Notes: a model not told the origin generated them from the letters alone. A stretch of DNA of 64,000 bases from Stramonita haemastoma (GCA_030674155.1 CM060320.1:37583615-37647614), one strand, 5' to 3'. Shown: positions 1-11,592, counted from the first letter of the stretch. Translations and numbers: made by a program.

Positions 1-1020
1 CTCTCTCGCTCTCTGCCTCTCTCTCTCTCTCCAGCCTAATAAAGAGCCAAGCTTCGGGAGCAAATCGCTGGCACTAATCGCATTAACTTGGCGCTGACAA
101 GACAGGAGGAGACGTAAATGGGAGGGTATTAGCTTGCAGACAAGATGAGAGGCTCGTCCATCACTACAACTACAGCTACAACTACAGCTACAACTACCAC
201 CACCGGTGGCTGGTTTAGTTGGTTGGTTGTTGGAAAATTCTCTTCTTCCTTGTGTTGTCCTTCTTTCTTTCCTTGCCTTCCAAACCTCCGGTACCCCGGC
301 CCGCCGATCCCACACCGGAAATGCATATATATACCGAGGAGAATGGCGAGACATGGTTTTGATTGGTTGTTGATGTTTTTGTTGTTGTTAGTGTTGTTGT
401 TGTTTTAAATTTTGTTGATGGGCTTATGATAGTTTGGAATTGTAAAGCAGTTACTTTTATTCATTTTTTTTTAACGGAATTTGTTGGTTTGTAAGTTATG
501 AGGATTTTTGTGAATGCTCTCTGATATGACGATGCTTTGCTGTCCTTTTTTCGTTGTTTTTTTTCTTTAGTCAGTTTTGTTGTTTTTTGGTTGTTGGTTT
601 GTTGGTTTTTTTGGTTTGGTTGTTGGGGGGAGGAGTTTGTTTGTTGTGGGGTTTGTTTGTTGGTTTTGTTTTTTGGTGGTTTTTTTTTTTTTTTTGGGGG
701 GGGGGGCGTAATTGAACTAAAGAACCTCCACCTGTTCGTCTTCTTTTTTTTCTTTTCTGCTGTGATGACGATCAGGATTATAAAAATTATTATGTAGGCA
801 CTTCGATGCTATTATTTTAGCTGAAGGAGTTCATTGTCTACCTGGATGAAGTCACCTGTTACTGGTACCTTTTCTCCCAAAGCGGGCCCCAAAGTAGGAC
901 ATGATCGAAGACTACGGCTGTAGAGTCGTGACACAGAGAGATTCGGTCTTGTCAGAGATCTTTAGGCTGGAGATGCTTGAGAAAAACTGACATGACAATG
1001 TCCTGGTCTCAGTCTCTCAT
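1..1020. other. Left edge, low-complexity, no gene seen
   Basis: The stretch starts with a short CT tract, has a run of ACTACA/ACAGCT units near 165-200, then becomes strongly T/G-rich (GTT and GGTTTG runs, a poly-T followed by a poly-G tract near 680-706). Open frames here are hydrophobic Leu/Val/Phe translations of the skewed sequence and show no domain. I see no exon, tRNA or transposon terminus. Confidence 0.6.
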
Positions 1021-1077
1021 GTATGTATTATGTATGTATGTATATATGTATGTATGTATGTATATGTATATATATAT

Positions 1078-1164
<87 letters not shown>

Positions 1165-1175
1165 TAGATATATTG
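1021..1175. repeat. (ATGT)n then (GATA)n microsatellite
   Basis: Tetranucleotide ATGT units with ATAT interruptions run directly into about twenty uninterrupted GATA units from about 1,079 to 1,162. Confidence 0.95.
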
Positions 1176-1237
1176 ATGCCCAGTTTAGACTGAAAATTTA
1201 CTTTTATTGCACTTTTCACCTATAATATGAAAACACA

Positions 1238-1239
<2 letters not shown>

Positions 1240-1328
<89 letters not shown>
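1240..1328. repeat. (CT)n microsatellite
   Basis: A dinucleotide array with two small interruptions. It is followed by alternating CG/CA/TG sequence to about 1,425, which gives spurious Arg/Glu and Cys/Val open frames. Confidence 0.95.
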
Positions 1329-1330
<2 letters not shown>

Positions 1331-1941
1331 ATGCGCCTGCGCGCACTTGCATGCGCGTGCGTGTGCATACGCGCGCGTGTTCGTGAATGTGTACATGCAT
1401 GAGTGCGCGTGTGCACGCTAAAACGCACACAGCAAGCTTAAAGCTACACGTCTAAATCCTTGTTTTTTTAACACGAGCTTCAGACTTGGACACTTATTAG
1501 AGCACAAATCAGATTATGGGCGTTTTTCTTCTGCAAATTTTCTTTTCCTTTTTAATCTTTTTTTTTTCTCCATTTCCTGAAGTCTACCAACCATTCTTGA
1601 TAACTAGAAATCTTTCGAACCTGCTTTTGAATGCTTCGCACTCCATTCAGTCTGTAATCGTCTTAGGTGTCATGACTCAGTAACGATCCCTTCATTAATC
1701 AAACAGTGCTAGGCCTATAGCATGCAGAGTAGAGCGCCTGTAGTGGACTTAACTTGAAAGGTAACACGCCCAGCCCAGCAAATCGTCAAAAGTGGACGCG
1801 CGCGACACTCGACACTTCCTCTTTTTCGTCGAATCAGTCACTTGGGCAAGAAAGAGATTAACTCTTTCGATGCTATGATTGAAACCATGTCCTTGTTAAG
1901 ATTTAGTTCGCGAAGGCGTGTGGATCTTTGTTGTGGATCTG

Positions 1942-1942
<1 letters not shown>
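1329..1942. other. Unique sequence, no gene seen
   Basis: After the alternating purine-pyrimidine tract the sequence is ordinary complexity with one poly-T stretch near 1,558. I found no splice-flanked conserved peptide and no RNA gene. Confidence 0.5.

Positions 1943-2022
<80 letters not shown>
1943..2022. repeat. (TA)n microsatellite
   Basis: About 35 TA dinucleotides followed by a short interrupted TA tail. Confidence 0.95.
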
Positions 2023-2474
2023 GAGTACAGGGACTGCTTCATTCAGACAAAACTAGGGCATCAACACCTTGCAGCTGCAACAGGAACTGGTAGATTTAGG
2101 TTCGTTCCTTTTGAAGTCAGTTAGAAATGATGTCACTGGCAAGTATCCTTGTTTTTGTTTTGTTTTTTTTCCCGTGCACTGAAATAACTGTCCGCTACTC
2201 GGTAAAAATGTAGAGTTTATGTTTGTCAGCTTTTCTTCTTCTTTTTTCTTTTTTCTTTTTTTTTTTTTTTTTTTTTGGGGGGGGGGGGCAATAAAAAAAA
2301 CCCACTATGTTACTTTTTTCCCTCATGAAAAAAAGGATATTACCTGTGACGTCAGGAGGGGGTGGTGGTGGTAAAATGGAACAGCATTGAAGAAGGGGCA
2401 GACAATTGGATGTCAGTCCTTTTGAACTGAATGGAGGATGGAACTTTATTTTTGGGGAAAGTATAAAACTATGC

Positions 2475-2573
2475 AATAGATAGATAGATAGATAGATAGA
2501 GTAGTAGTATGTAGTAGTAGTAGTAGTAGTAGTAGTAGTTAGTAGTAGTAGTAGTAGTAGTATAGTAGTAGTA
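2475..2573. repeat. (GATA)n and (GTA)n microsatellite
   Basis: Six GATA units lead into a GTA trinucleotide array with slips at about 2,501, 2,539 and 2,562. It lies directly upstream of an interspersed repeat starting near 2,578. Confidence 0.95.
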
Positions 2574-2577
2574 GGCA

Positions 2578-2985
2578 CCCATCAGTCTCGGAAGACTATG
2601 GATTGCGCTCTAGTCTTTAGAGCTCACAGCCTGGCATGTATGCATGGAGGGCAAGCTGTTACCCATGCAGCATACCCCCCTCTCCACGGCACTGGAATGA
2701 TCCATTGGAAGGCAATGACCGATACGAATGGTTCCAGTGCCGTTGCAGGAGCAACCAGAACGTTGCCATATACCTACAGCCCCGAGCGGCTCTGGGACTC
2801 CAACTCCCCGACTTTTCCTCAGGAATGGTGTCTAAACACGACACCTGTGTGCATGCTGGTTTTTATAATTTTGTCATCCGTTCCTACCGGCACACGATGG
2901 CCTGCTCTTCCGAAAGGCGGAACGGGATTTTAACGTGTGCGCAAGATGTTCTGCGTGCATTCGCACACGGGGCCTCGGTTTCGAG
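2578..2985 (-). repeat. Composite interspersed repeat (SINE family A module plus second module)
   Basis: The right part (about 2,820-2,985), read on the minus strand, is family A: a GCACACGTTAAA-like stretch, a TTCCGC box and a GTGTGCCGGTGGGAACAG-like stretch. The left part (2,578-2,820) is a second module containing AGACTATGGATTGCG and CAGTGCCGTTGCAGGAGC. The same two modules occur side by side at 47,318-47,545, so the composite moves or is copied as one unit. Open frames across it have no recognisable domain. Confidence 0.7.
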
Positions 2986-2987
2986 TC

Positions 2988-3035
<48 letters not shown>

Positions 3036-3036
3036 A

Positions 3037-3090
<54 letters not shown>
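2988..3090. repeat. (GATA)n microsatellite
   Basis: About 25 GATA units with one interruption near 3,034. The array abuts the composite repeat, as often seen at SINE tails. Confidence 0.95.
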
Positions 3091-3091
<1 letters not shown>

Positions 3092-3302
3092 TTTATATAC
3101 TTTTAAAAACTTATTTATTCTTTTATACCGAGGATAATGGAATAAACACTCAGCATGCACTGCGTGTTGTGCGTGCGTACGCACGTGCTTACACACGCGT
3201 GCACGCGCGTGTGCGGTACACGTAACCTTGTCTCCTATTCGTAACCCACTCTTGACAGGGACACTCCCAGTTTCTGACTAGAGGTCAGGACTCTGAACAG
3301 CT

Positions 3303-3313
3303 TTGCTGCTGCT

Positions 3314-3358
<45 letters not shown>
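3303..3358. repeat. (CTG)n trinucleotide repeat
   Basis: About 16 CTG units with one GGCTG interruption. No coding context was found around it. Confidence 0.95.
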
Positions 3359-3360
<2 letters not shown>

Positions 3361-3627
3361 ATGCAGTATCAGCGCAAAGGATCTGCCGCCCCATCAGCCC
3401 ATAATGAACCATGGCTTTGGATTGGTGAAGCTGTTCGCTTGGAGTGAACCGCTGCCCTAAAAGCTGCTTTTAAAACCCAGTATTGCTGATTACAATCTGC
3501 GTGATGCCTACAGCTTCTGCAGGGGTATCATCAGGCTGAATAGGATTAAAAGAGAGAAAGAAGATAAAACGTTTCGCTGGGTGGAATATTCTGTGATCAG
3601 CATTTAAAGAAAAAAAAAAAAGTAAAG

Positions 3628-3838
3628 GTGTTCCCATAACCTATGTGGTCATAGGGGAGCGATGATCAGAGATCTCAGCTTCTCTAGGGGCCAGCTATAT
3701 TGAGGGCGGCGTCCATTTCTCCCTCGCTGCTTTAACCTCCCTGACCCTAAAGAGGGCAGGCACCCATTTACAGCTGGATGAACTGGGGGACTGTACTGAA
3801 GCCAAGGCGCTCAAAGAATGGTAGGTAAGATAATGGTT
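3628..3838 (-). mobile_element. tRNA/5S chimeric SINE, 3' body only
   Basis: The reverse complement matches the body of the full-length copy at 24,777: CTTGGCTTCAGTACAGT near its start, TAAATGGGTGCCTGCC, AAAGCAGCGAGGGAGA, GCTGGCCCCTAGAGA and a terminal TAGGTTATGGGAACACC. The 5' tRNA/5S-like head is missing, consistent with 5' truncation at insertion. An A-rich (T-rich on minus) stretch follows the 3' end at 3,608-3,621. Confidence 0.8.
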
Positions 3839-3937
3839 GTGTGGTGTAAGGACTTTATGGATGGTATCGTTTGATTTCCTTTAAAAAAAAAAAATTCCAT
3901 ACATTTTGATATTTTCGTGAGAAAAGCATAGCACTTT

Positions 3938-4040
3938 CTTTTGTCGAAATCAGAATGCGGCTACCTTAATTGTGGGAAAAATGTAGCATACGGAAAATCT
4001 CACCCCCTATTGGCGAACCTCAGAGCTCTAGCAAAAGTAC
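3938..4040 (+). repeat. SINE family B fragment (3' end)
   Basis: The fragment contains AATGCGGCTACCTTAATTG and CTCAGAGCTCTAGC, matching the 3' half of the fuller SINE at 7,404-7,775. Confidence 0.7.
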
Positions 4041-4189
4041 ATCACTGATAAATAGCTTATCATAGAGTCATATGAAAAAAAACGGTTTCAACTTTGCCAA
4101 ATATAAATAGATCTATTTCTTTAAAATTCATGTTGCTGACTGGTTGTTTGGATATTTTGCTTGCTGATTTGTTGGCTTTTTATTTGAAG

Positions 4190-4358
4190 ATAACTAGCCG
4201 GTGAATCAAAGGATTTTTTTTCGTTCTTCGGCTAGAGCTGCAAGGTTCCGAATGGTGCGATTTTTTGTGTATTAAGAACCCCCCACCCCCACCCCACCCC
4301 ATCCCCCCCTCCACACACACCGTTAAAGAAGCGGCATTCTGACTTCTTCGGAAAATAT
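4190..4358 (-). repeat. SINE family B fragment, minus orientation
   Basis: On the minus strand the segment ends in TAGCCGAAGAACG with an upstream AGAATGCCGCTTC, as in other family B copies. A C-rich insertion (4,280-4,310) interrupts it. Confidence 0.6.
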
Positions 4359-4433
4359 ACAATTTAACACAAGAATGTCAAGTATTTTTTGGTACCGTGT
4401 CTCTCCAACAGACAACTACTACAGCAGCACAGA

Positions 4434-4466
4434 ACGAGAGAGGAGAGAGAGAGGAGAGAGAGAGAG

Positions 4467-4530
<64 letters not shown>
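4434..4530. repeat. (GA)n microsatellite
   Basis: GA dinucleotides with periodic GG slips, becoming a pure array at the right. Confidence 0.95.
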
Positions 4531-4599
4531 AGAAGAGAAACAAGAACTTTCATCCTAATTATGGTTTGACCACTCTAGTTCACTCTCTCTCTCTCTTCC

Positions 4600-5187
4600 C
4601 ACTCAACCCAGTCTGTCTGTGATGCCGTTTCTTCGGCCATAACTACCCAATATTAAAAAATAAGAAAAAATTCCCCTCACTCCTGCAACCTAACCCGGAG
4701 CGTGTTGGGGTCTAAACCCTAAAACTGTCTTTAAACACACAGTGATTCCATCCTCCAGGTGGGAAAGGAGAGGGTGCTACCTAGTAGGGAAAGAGGTGGG
4801 GCATTGGGGCAATTTCGTGGACGATACCGCCCCTAGAACAAAGCTTACCCACTTCCCCCCACCCCCACCCCACCCCCACCCCCACACCTCCCCCATCCCC
4901 AAAACAATGACCGAATCACAGCTAACGCCAACGACTGCAAAAGTAAGGTCACCCTTCCTGGCGTAGGAATTAAGCGCTCGGTTGAAAACGATCATCAAAA
5001 ACCCTGTTGGGTCCCCTTTGCCGTACTTCAAAGAGAGTGCCAGCCAAGGCTTTTGCTGTGAGGGGGACTTTAATCATGAGATTTTCAGCGGTGGTTTAAG
5101 GGGCGGATGACATTTTGTCTGCAGAAGCTGCAGTTGGGGGAGGGGGGGGGGAGCCTGTCCAGTGATTGGCGTCTATAAATATAATCA

Positions 5188-5188
<1 letters not shown>
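4600..5188. other. No gene seen
   Basis: The stretch contains a C-rich CCCCACCCC tract (4,853-4,901) and otherwise unique sequence. I see no supported exon or RNA. Confidence 0.4.

Positions 5189-5189
<1 letters not shown>

Positions 5190-5248
<59 letters not shown>
5190..5248. repeat. (CT)n microsatellite
   Basis: A pure dinucleotide array of about 29 units. Confidence 0.95.
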
Positions 5249-5250
<2 letters not shown>

Positions 5251-5399
5251 ACGAGAACATGGATTCTATTCCCCGGGTTTCTACTACTAGGCCTAGGAGC
5301 CTGCTGGAAGCTGATTTACGTGAGCAGGTCAGGTTAGATAGAGCCTTTGCGTGCATGTCAGCCCCCGCTCTCTGGCTGTGCTGATAGGGGACGGCTTGT

Positions 5400-6340
5400 C
5401 CATTCTGTCTGTTTCTTTTCTTTCTTTTTTTTGTTGGTTTGTTCCCCCCATCAGACACAAGAGTCTATTTCGTATGAAAGAGAGAAAAAAAAGGGGGGGT
5501 GGAGGGAGGGGGGGGGTGGAAGAAGAAGAGGATGAGAGGAGAAAGGTAGAAACAATACGTGAATAAAACAAAAACAAATTATAGCAAAACACAAAAAAAA
5601 CAGACAAAAAGCAAAACAAAAAAACCAAACAAAAAAAAAAAAACAAAAAAAAGAAACGGCAGGCAAGGAAAATAAAGACAAAAGCTTCAGGAATTCATGA
5701 TGAATGTTCCTTCTCTCCCACAACCCCCTACAACCCCCTCCATCCACACTCATCAACCTCTCCCCCCCTCCCCTCTTCCGCCCCTCATTACCCCCCCCCC
5801 CCCTGCACCCACCCCCCTTCTCCCATCAGCTGTTTTGGAAACAGGAATATAGATTTATTTCCATCTCTAGATTTAAGGTGATTACTCACAGTGTCTTTCC
5901 ATAGTCAGAACGACTGAATCTTTTTTTTTTGGTCAGATAAGATGCCCAGTGTCAAATCACCTTTAAAAGTAGATGATCTTAGAAAATAACGTAGCCAATA
6001 ATTGACGGCTCATTTCGTCGTGAAACTTCTGAGTGATATACACACCACATAGTTATTGTTTTGTTTCAAATTACAGCGCCCGTTTGATGAACTTGGACAC
6101 CGTGTCCTTAACGTACTCATTATGTTATTTTCATTCAACGAGTTATTTCATAACTGAACCTCAATGACTCGTAAAATTGTGTTTCCTTTTGTCTATTTTA
6201 TGTTAACAGAAAAAAGAAATAAAGAGAGAACGAACGAGAGAAAATTGGACATGACAGTATGATTGAGGCCATGGGGGGGTTGTAGGATGAATCTAAGTTA
6301 GAATGAAAAATAAGTTTTTTTGGTTTGGTTTTTGTTTTGT
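5400..6340. other. A-rich and C-rich low-complexity sequence, no gene seen
   Basis: A-rich AAACAAAA-type sequence (5,540-5,660) is followed by CCCCTCC-type sequence (5,705-5,820), then about 500 bp of unique AT-rich DNA. No conserved peptide was found. Confidence 0.4.
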
Positions 6341-6342
6341 TT

Positions 6343-6343
6343 T

Positions 6344-6420
<77 letters not shown>

Positions 6421-6538
6421 TGTGTGTGTGTCTGTGTGTGTCTGTGTCTTTTGAACCAGAATTTGTGGTATTCTCTTTTGTTACCCGGTGGATGGCATTA
6501 TCATCATCCCATCAACACATCATTACCATTATCATTAA

Positions 6539-6601
<63 letters not shown>

Positions 6602-6619
6602 AAGTAGTAGTAGAGTAGT

Positions 6620-6673
<54 letters not shown>

Positions 6674-6701
6674 AATAGTAGTAGCAGCAGCAGAAGTAGT
6701 A

Positions 6702-6744
<43 letters not shown>

Positions 6745-6784
6745 ATAGTAGTAGTAGTAGGCAGCAGCAGCAGCAGCAGCAGTA

Positions 6785-6820
<36 letters not shown>

Positions 6821-6824
6821 TAGT

Positions 6825-6855
<31 letters not shown>

Positions 6856-6866
6856 AGTAGTAGTAG
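6343..6866. repeat. (GT)n followed by a long (GTA)n array
   Basis: A GT array occupies 6,343-6,450. After a 90-bp unique spacer a GTA trinucleotide array about 325 bp long runs 6,540-6,866, with GCA (CAG) interruptions near 6,682 and 6,762. Ser, Val or Tyr/Leu homopolymer frames here are artefacts of the repeat. Confidence 0.95.
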
Positions 6867-7310
6867 TTGTGCTATTTCTTTAAGATTGTACAAAAATCCT
6901 ATATAACTTTACAGTTTTAGATTTTTAAAAAAGTTTTAAAAGACGTCGATTCTCAAAAAATTGTTCTCAAAACTTGTACGTGGCCAATGAACTATAGCCA
7001 CACTTTTTTTTTTTTTGGTCTGTAATTTTTACGATCAGATATTTTACAACTCAGTAGAGCTAGTGACCCACATTTTATAGTGAAAGTGTAAACCATAGCT
7101 GGAGGGACCTTTTTTCAGTTTTTATTCATTGTTTCTTTTTGTTTTGTTTTGTTTTTAATCTCATATCTCGACCGTCCCAGAAACTTCTCGGCTGTTCCGG
7201 AACATTGGTAATACCGGAATAATCCTGTCTCCCTCTCTGATCCCCTTTTATTTCACAAACGTGCACGTTTACAATCCCCTGCCGTGCCCCTCTCCCTCCT
7301 CCCAACCTTG

Positions 7311-7401
7311 GTGAATGGATGGATGGATGGATGGATGGATGGATGGATGGATGGATGGATGGATGGGTGGATGGATGGATGGATGGATGGATGGATGGAT
7401 G
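7311..7401. repeat. (GGAT)n microsatellite
   Basis: About 22 GGAT units with one GGGT variant. GGAT units reappear at 7,793-7,804 on the far side of a SINE. Confidence 0.95.
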
Positions 7402-7403
7402 AA

Positions 7404-7790
7404 CAGATGGCGGATGCTATAGCCTAGTGGTTAAAACCGTTCGACTTAACCTCATGGGTCCATGAAGTCGTGGGTTCAAACCACGGTGGCGTCTGATGAA
7501 TTAAGGGTGTGGATTTTTTACGATCTCCCAGGTCAACTTCAGGTGCAGACCTGCCAGCGCCTTAATGCCCTCCGTGTAATTACTCATGCAGAAGATAAAA
7601 AAAAATGCACGTTAAAGACCCTGCAAATCATGTCAGCGTTCGGTGGGTTATGGAAACACGAACATACCCAGCATAGATCCCCGAAGTCGAAATGCAGCTA
7701 CCTTCAGGTGGACAAAAACGGTTGCATACGCAAAATATCACCATTAACAAATCTCGAGCTCTAGCTGAGGAACGGGAAAAAAAAGATTGA
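7404..7790 (+). mobile_element. tRNA-derived SINE, family B, near full length
   Basis: The head (about 7,412-7,492) is tRNA-like. An A box TAGCCTAGTGG is followed by a CATGG/CCATG variable-arm-like hairpin and a B box GGGTTCAAACC inside a good T-arm (CGTGG...CCACG). The first and last seven bases pair as an acceptor stem with two wobbles, and the long variable arm suggests a tRNA-Leu or tRNA-Ser ancestor. A non-tRNA body of about 280 bp follows and ends in GAGCTCTAGCTGAGGAACGG and an A-run. Fragments of the same 3' half recur on both strands across the window. Confidence 0.8.
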
Positions 7791-7799
7791 TGCATGGAT

Positions 7800-8310
7800 G
7801 GATGGAATGATTCTCAGAAATGTTGACTGGTGCAGTGGGATCAAACTTTATAGACAACGTAGAACTTCCTTTAGAAACAATAAAATGGTGTTTTTTTTTA
7901 AAAACTTTAATATTCTTGTTTGTTTTTCGACTGAAAGCATACAAACATAAATGAACTAAAGAATATTTTCGTTAAAAAAAACTCGAATGATAATGATCGT
8001 GTCATTGACAGAAATTATTTCGAAAAATAAAATACATCTTCGTTTTCTTGAACGATACAATACAGGCAAAACGCAGCCAGCCACTGTGAGGTGCTAAATT
8101 TTCTGATAGGCTATCTCTAGTGTCCAGAACTTGGCTAATTGCTGTCTGGAGCAACGGAAGCACGATGGCAAATTTAGATAAATTGACTCCGGTTATTGTT
8201 GTTTCCACACACAACAAAATTAAAAAGAAAGAAGACGAAAAAGGAAGTAATAAAATGAAATTATAGTTGATCTCATAATGATCGTAGTTGATCTCGTTTC
8301 TCTTCGTGCC
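7800..8310. other. AT-rich unique sequence, no gene seen
   Basis: Ordinary AT-rich DNA. None of the short open frames shows a domain or splice-flanked conservation that I can recognise. Confidence 0.4.
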
Positions 8311-8312
8311 TC

Positions 8313-8338
8313 TGTGTGTGTGTGTGTGTGTGGTGTGG

Positions 8339-8369
<31 letters not shown>

Positions 8370-8452
8370 TGTGTGTGTGTGTGTGTTGTGGAGGAGAGAG
8401 AGAGAGGAAGAGATGAGAGAGAGAGAGAGAGAGGAGAGAGTGAGAGAGAGAG
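8313..8452. repeat. (GT)n and (GA)n compound microsatellite
   Basis: A GT array with GTGG slips (8,313-8,386) passes into an interrupted GA array (8,392-8,452). Confidence 0.95.
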
Positions 8453-8689
8453 GGTCACAGAACCTTTTTTTCTGTGGGGGTAAATCCAAGGATTCTCAGA
8501 CTTTGTATGGGATAGGCAAAAGGACTATTCATCTCCACACGACCAAGTACAAAGGACTGTTCCTGTACTTGAGAGAAATCCAGACTGGTTCTCTGTACAG
8601 GACGAGTAAACGGTACAATTTCTTATTATACAACAAAGTTCCTCCCTGTGCAACCAGTGTGATAACAAACTTCCTGCCGAAAAACGTTC

Positions 8690-8815
8690 TTCTCCTTTTT
8701 TGTATTCTTTTATTTCGAGGATAATGTAATAGGCTGTTATGTGCTTTTTTTTTACATCCAGTCCCTGTGTAATATGCATTATTGTAAATTTTGTCATCCG
8801 TTCCTTTCATCAAGT
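8690..8815 (-). repeat. SINE family A fragment (3' end), minus orientation
   Basis: Read on the plus strand, TTCTTTTATTTCGAGGATAATG, a short GTGCTTTTT, ACATCCAGTCCCTGTGT and TTTGTCATCCGTTCC are the reverse complement of the 3' half of family A. Confidence 0.7.
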
Positions 8816-9329
8816 GGGCTACCAATGCATCATCACTCTCACTCACTCAGTCCCATGTCCCAAAGGACGTAGGGGGGACATGAGAGAAGACGCAACGGAG
8901 ATCTTTTTTTCCATGCTTTCACGATCCTGTGTGGCTAGTAGGAGGTGTTGCAGGGGTTGGGCGGTCCAGTCTTTGATTTGTCAACCATGGCTACCAATGC
9001 ACAGACAGAAATCACAAAACAAACCATTCCAAATCTTAACAATGCCTTTTATCTTTGTAAGCATGCCAATCAGTATAACAAGGGAGTTTTTTACCCGGAA
9101 AGCCAGGGAGTACATGTTTTATGTTTGCAATCTCCACTGAGTTTATATTTTATGTCCTATCTTTTTCTTGCCGTTATTTTGGGTCGTGTTTTCATGTGTG
9201 CAGCTATAAATCGATGTACAAAGCAGTTTTAAAAAGAATTTCAAGTTACTTTTTCGACCTGGTTTGCGCAGTTGAACGTCTTAATCCGGTTAGGGGCAAG
9301 AAATCCACATAAGGACACCACAAACGGGT

Positions 9330-9462
9330 CAAAGGACCCTCCTTTCATTAAAAGAAAAAAAATCAAAGGACTGGTCCTTCCTACAGGACACGCCAATGGA
9401 TACTGTTCCTTTTTGTAGGACAAGTCCTTTTTTTTCTTTTCTTTTTTTTTACTCAATATATG
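9330..9462. other. AAGGAC/GTCCTT-rich segment with short inverted repeats
   Basis: AAAGGAC and GTCCTTT words recur (9,330-9,345, 9,364-9,377, 9,418-9,431), and similar words occur at 8,519-8,560. It looks like a degraded fold-back or tandem repeat and I cannot assign a family. Confidence 0.3.
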
Positions 9463-9586
9463 TGTGTGTATGTGTGTGTGTGAGTGTGTGTGTGTGTGTG
9501 TGTGTTGTGTGTGTGTGTGTGTGTGTGTGTGTTGTTGTGTTGTGTGTGTGTGTGTGTGTTGTGTGTGTTGTGTGTGTGTGTGTGTT
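9462..9586. repeat. (GT)n microsatellite
   Basis: A GT array with several GTT slips. Confidence 0.95.
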
Positions 9587-9589
9587 TAT

Positions 9590-10320
9590 AGACTAAATCA
9601 ACAGCCACTTCTTTCCCCAGAGACTGTCATCGCTGAATTGTTTCTTATATTTAAATGAATTATGGAAAAGTCCAAACAGAAATGTATTAAAAACTACCTC
9701 TACGTTGATTTGCAGAGACAAATAAAAGAGGTCTTGTACAGCAGGACTTAAAGTCTGCTAGTTTTTCATTTCTGTCAGGCAGAAAAGATTGCTCCTTGCA
9801 AGATAACAAGTCAGAAGATGGTTGCAGCAGAACAAACTCAATGCAGTGTCTTTAGAAAGAGATAGGATTTAAAAAATGTTTCAGTAGAACCAGTCAAGGT
9901 ATTATTGTTTCTGAAAAGCAATGGGACCAAGACAGTGTTGTACTCAGAGGACAAGTCAAAGAGCTATTGCACTTTAAAAAAAAAAGCAAAGACAAAGGAA
10001 CGCGGAACAAGAAAACATTGTTTCACCAGAACAAATCAAAGCATGGTCTAAGAAGGAAGGACACAGGTGGTGTTCAGGTCCAGGCATCAGATCACAGAAT
10101 CATTGCTTTGTTACTCAAGCCAGAGGACTTTCTGTTCAGTTCCAGAAAAAAAAAAAAAAGTGTGTCCGTTTCTGTGTTAATATGTTGAAGAGCTGTTCAT
10201 TTGTGTGGGAGCAAATGGAAATGATGTAAATATATAAGAGGCCTGCTGATTTCTGACAAACATAATACAGACCAAAGAACTGTTTCTTTTTTGTGCAAAC
10301 AAACAAAAAACAGTAACGCG
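9590..10320. other. Unique sequence, no gene seen
   Basis: The sequence is of ordinary complexity with A-runs near 9,975 and 10,145. It contains loosely repeated words such as CAGAACAAA and TCAAAG but nothing I can call a gene or a defined transposon. Confidence 0.35.
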
Positions 10321-10326
10321 CGCCCG

Positions 10327-10328
<2 letters not shown>

Positions 10329-10410
<82 letters not shown>

Positions 10411-10480
10411 TGTTTTAAATATATATATATATATATTATATTATATTATATAATATATTATTTAATTATATATTATACAA
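10329..10480. repeat. (AC)n then (TA)n-rich microsatellite
   Basis: A pure AC array of about 40 units to 10,408, then TA-rich ATTATA sequence to about 10,480. Confidence 0.95.
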
Positions 10481-11043
10481 TCATATCCCTTCACCAAGAG
10501 CGAACTACACAAGAAAAAAAAAGTGCACTTGAACCTAAAGCTTATATATCATGTTGGGGCATGGCTTCATTCCTCCTCCTCTGTCACTCACTCACTCAGT
10601 CACTCAGTCAGTCAGCCTAAGCCCAAAAACACGCCATCCATTCTTCAGAAGCTGAACTGAAGTATCTTATAGGTGGGGTCCATCTCGGGCCAGCATCTCC
10701 TTCAGCATCCTCCCCCTAATGGCAAACGAGGACTTGGCACGAACTGCTTCTCTTGACGACCGACTGACTTTGTGCTATTGACAAGATGGCAGGTGACAGT
10801 GGGCGAGCATTGACACCATGCGACGTCTGACCGAGAGTGTTGCGTGCTGCACGAGCCTTGTGCTGTGTGTGGCCCTTGGGCAGAAAAGGGTTAATATCAT
10901 ATAAAGACATGGTATGGGTCCTGAGCCTTTTTCTTTCTGGTAGGGTTGTTGTGTGTTGTGTCATTGCTGAAGGCTTTTTTCTCAGCTATCCTCTTGTTTC
11001 TATGGTGGTGGTGGATGGGTTGGGATGGGCTGGGTGGGTGAGC

Positions 11044-11044
11044 T

Positions 11045-11094
<50 letters not shown>

Positions 11095-11145
11095 CTTTTT
11101 TTGTTTTTTGTGTCTGTGTGTGTCGTGTTTTGTGTGTGTGTGTTG
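11044..11145. repeat. (GT)n microsatellite
   Basis: A pure GT array to about 11,092, a TTTTTGT interruption, then shorter GT tracts. Confidence 0.9.
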
Positions 11146-11365
11146 TAGATATATATATAGGATGATGTTTCCTCTGTTTAATTTATTAAGGAAGGAGAGT
11201 TGACTGGAGCTATAAATAGGTGTTTATGATTCATACCTTAAAAGTAAAGTAGTAGTGTTGCCTTTTTTTTGGTGTTGAAGGATAAATGTCACAACAAAAT
11301 CACTTTCTTTTTTGGTTAGGGTTTCTTTTTTTTCTTTTTTTGTGTTGTTGTTGTTGTTGATGTTC

Positions 11366-11456
11366 GCTAGAGCTCCGAGGTTTCCTGAGGGTGAGATTTT
11401 CACCTGACAGATTTTTTAAGCTCACCATTAAGACAGCCACATTCTGATTTCGGGAA
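11366..11456 (-). repeat. SINE family B fragment, minus orientation
   Basis: CGCTAGAGCTCCGAGG, GGTGAGATTTTC and CACCATTAAGACAGCCACAT on the plus strand are the reverse complement of the family B 3' end. Confidence 0.7.
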
Positions 11457-11510
11457 TAAAGTTACTTTGATAACAATCCTTATCCTTTTTTTCCTTTGAG
11501 AGAGAGAGAG

Positions 11511-11512
<2 letters not shown>

Positions 11513-11590
<78 letters not shown>
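11513..11590. repeat. (GT)n microsatellite
   Basis: A pure GT array of about 39 units followed by CATG-rich alternating sequence to about 11,640. Confidence 0.95.

Positions 11591-11592
<2 letters not shown>

Noticed and set aside
1185..1430. Arg/Glu- and Cys/Val-rich open frames over simple repeats (here and throughout the window, e.g. 15,417-16,517, 44,482-45,220)
   Set aside because: They are translations of (CT)n, (GA)n and (GT)n arrays in every frame and on both strands, with no independent coding evidence.
2598..2998. Overlapping 110-120-codon plus-strand frames resembling a gene
   Set aside because: The frames lie wholly within a composite interspersed repeat that recurs at 47.3 kb. 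No domain and no shared frame between copies.
7412..7492. tRNA-Leu or tRNA-Ser gene
   Set aside because: Acceptor, variable and T-arms can be drawn, but the anticodon arm does not pair properly and a repeated SINE body follows directly without a T-run. It is a SINE head.
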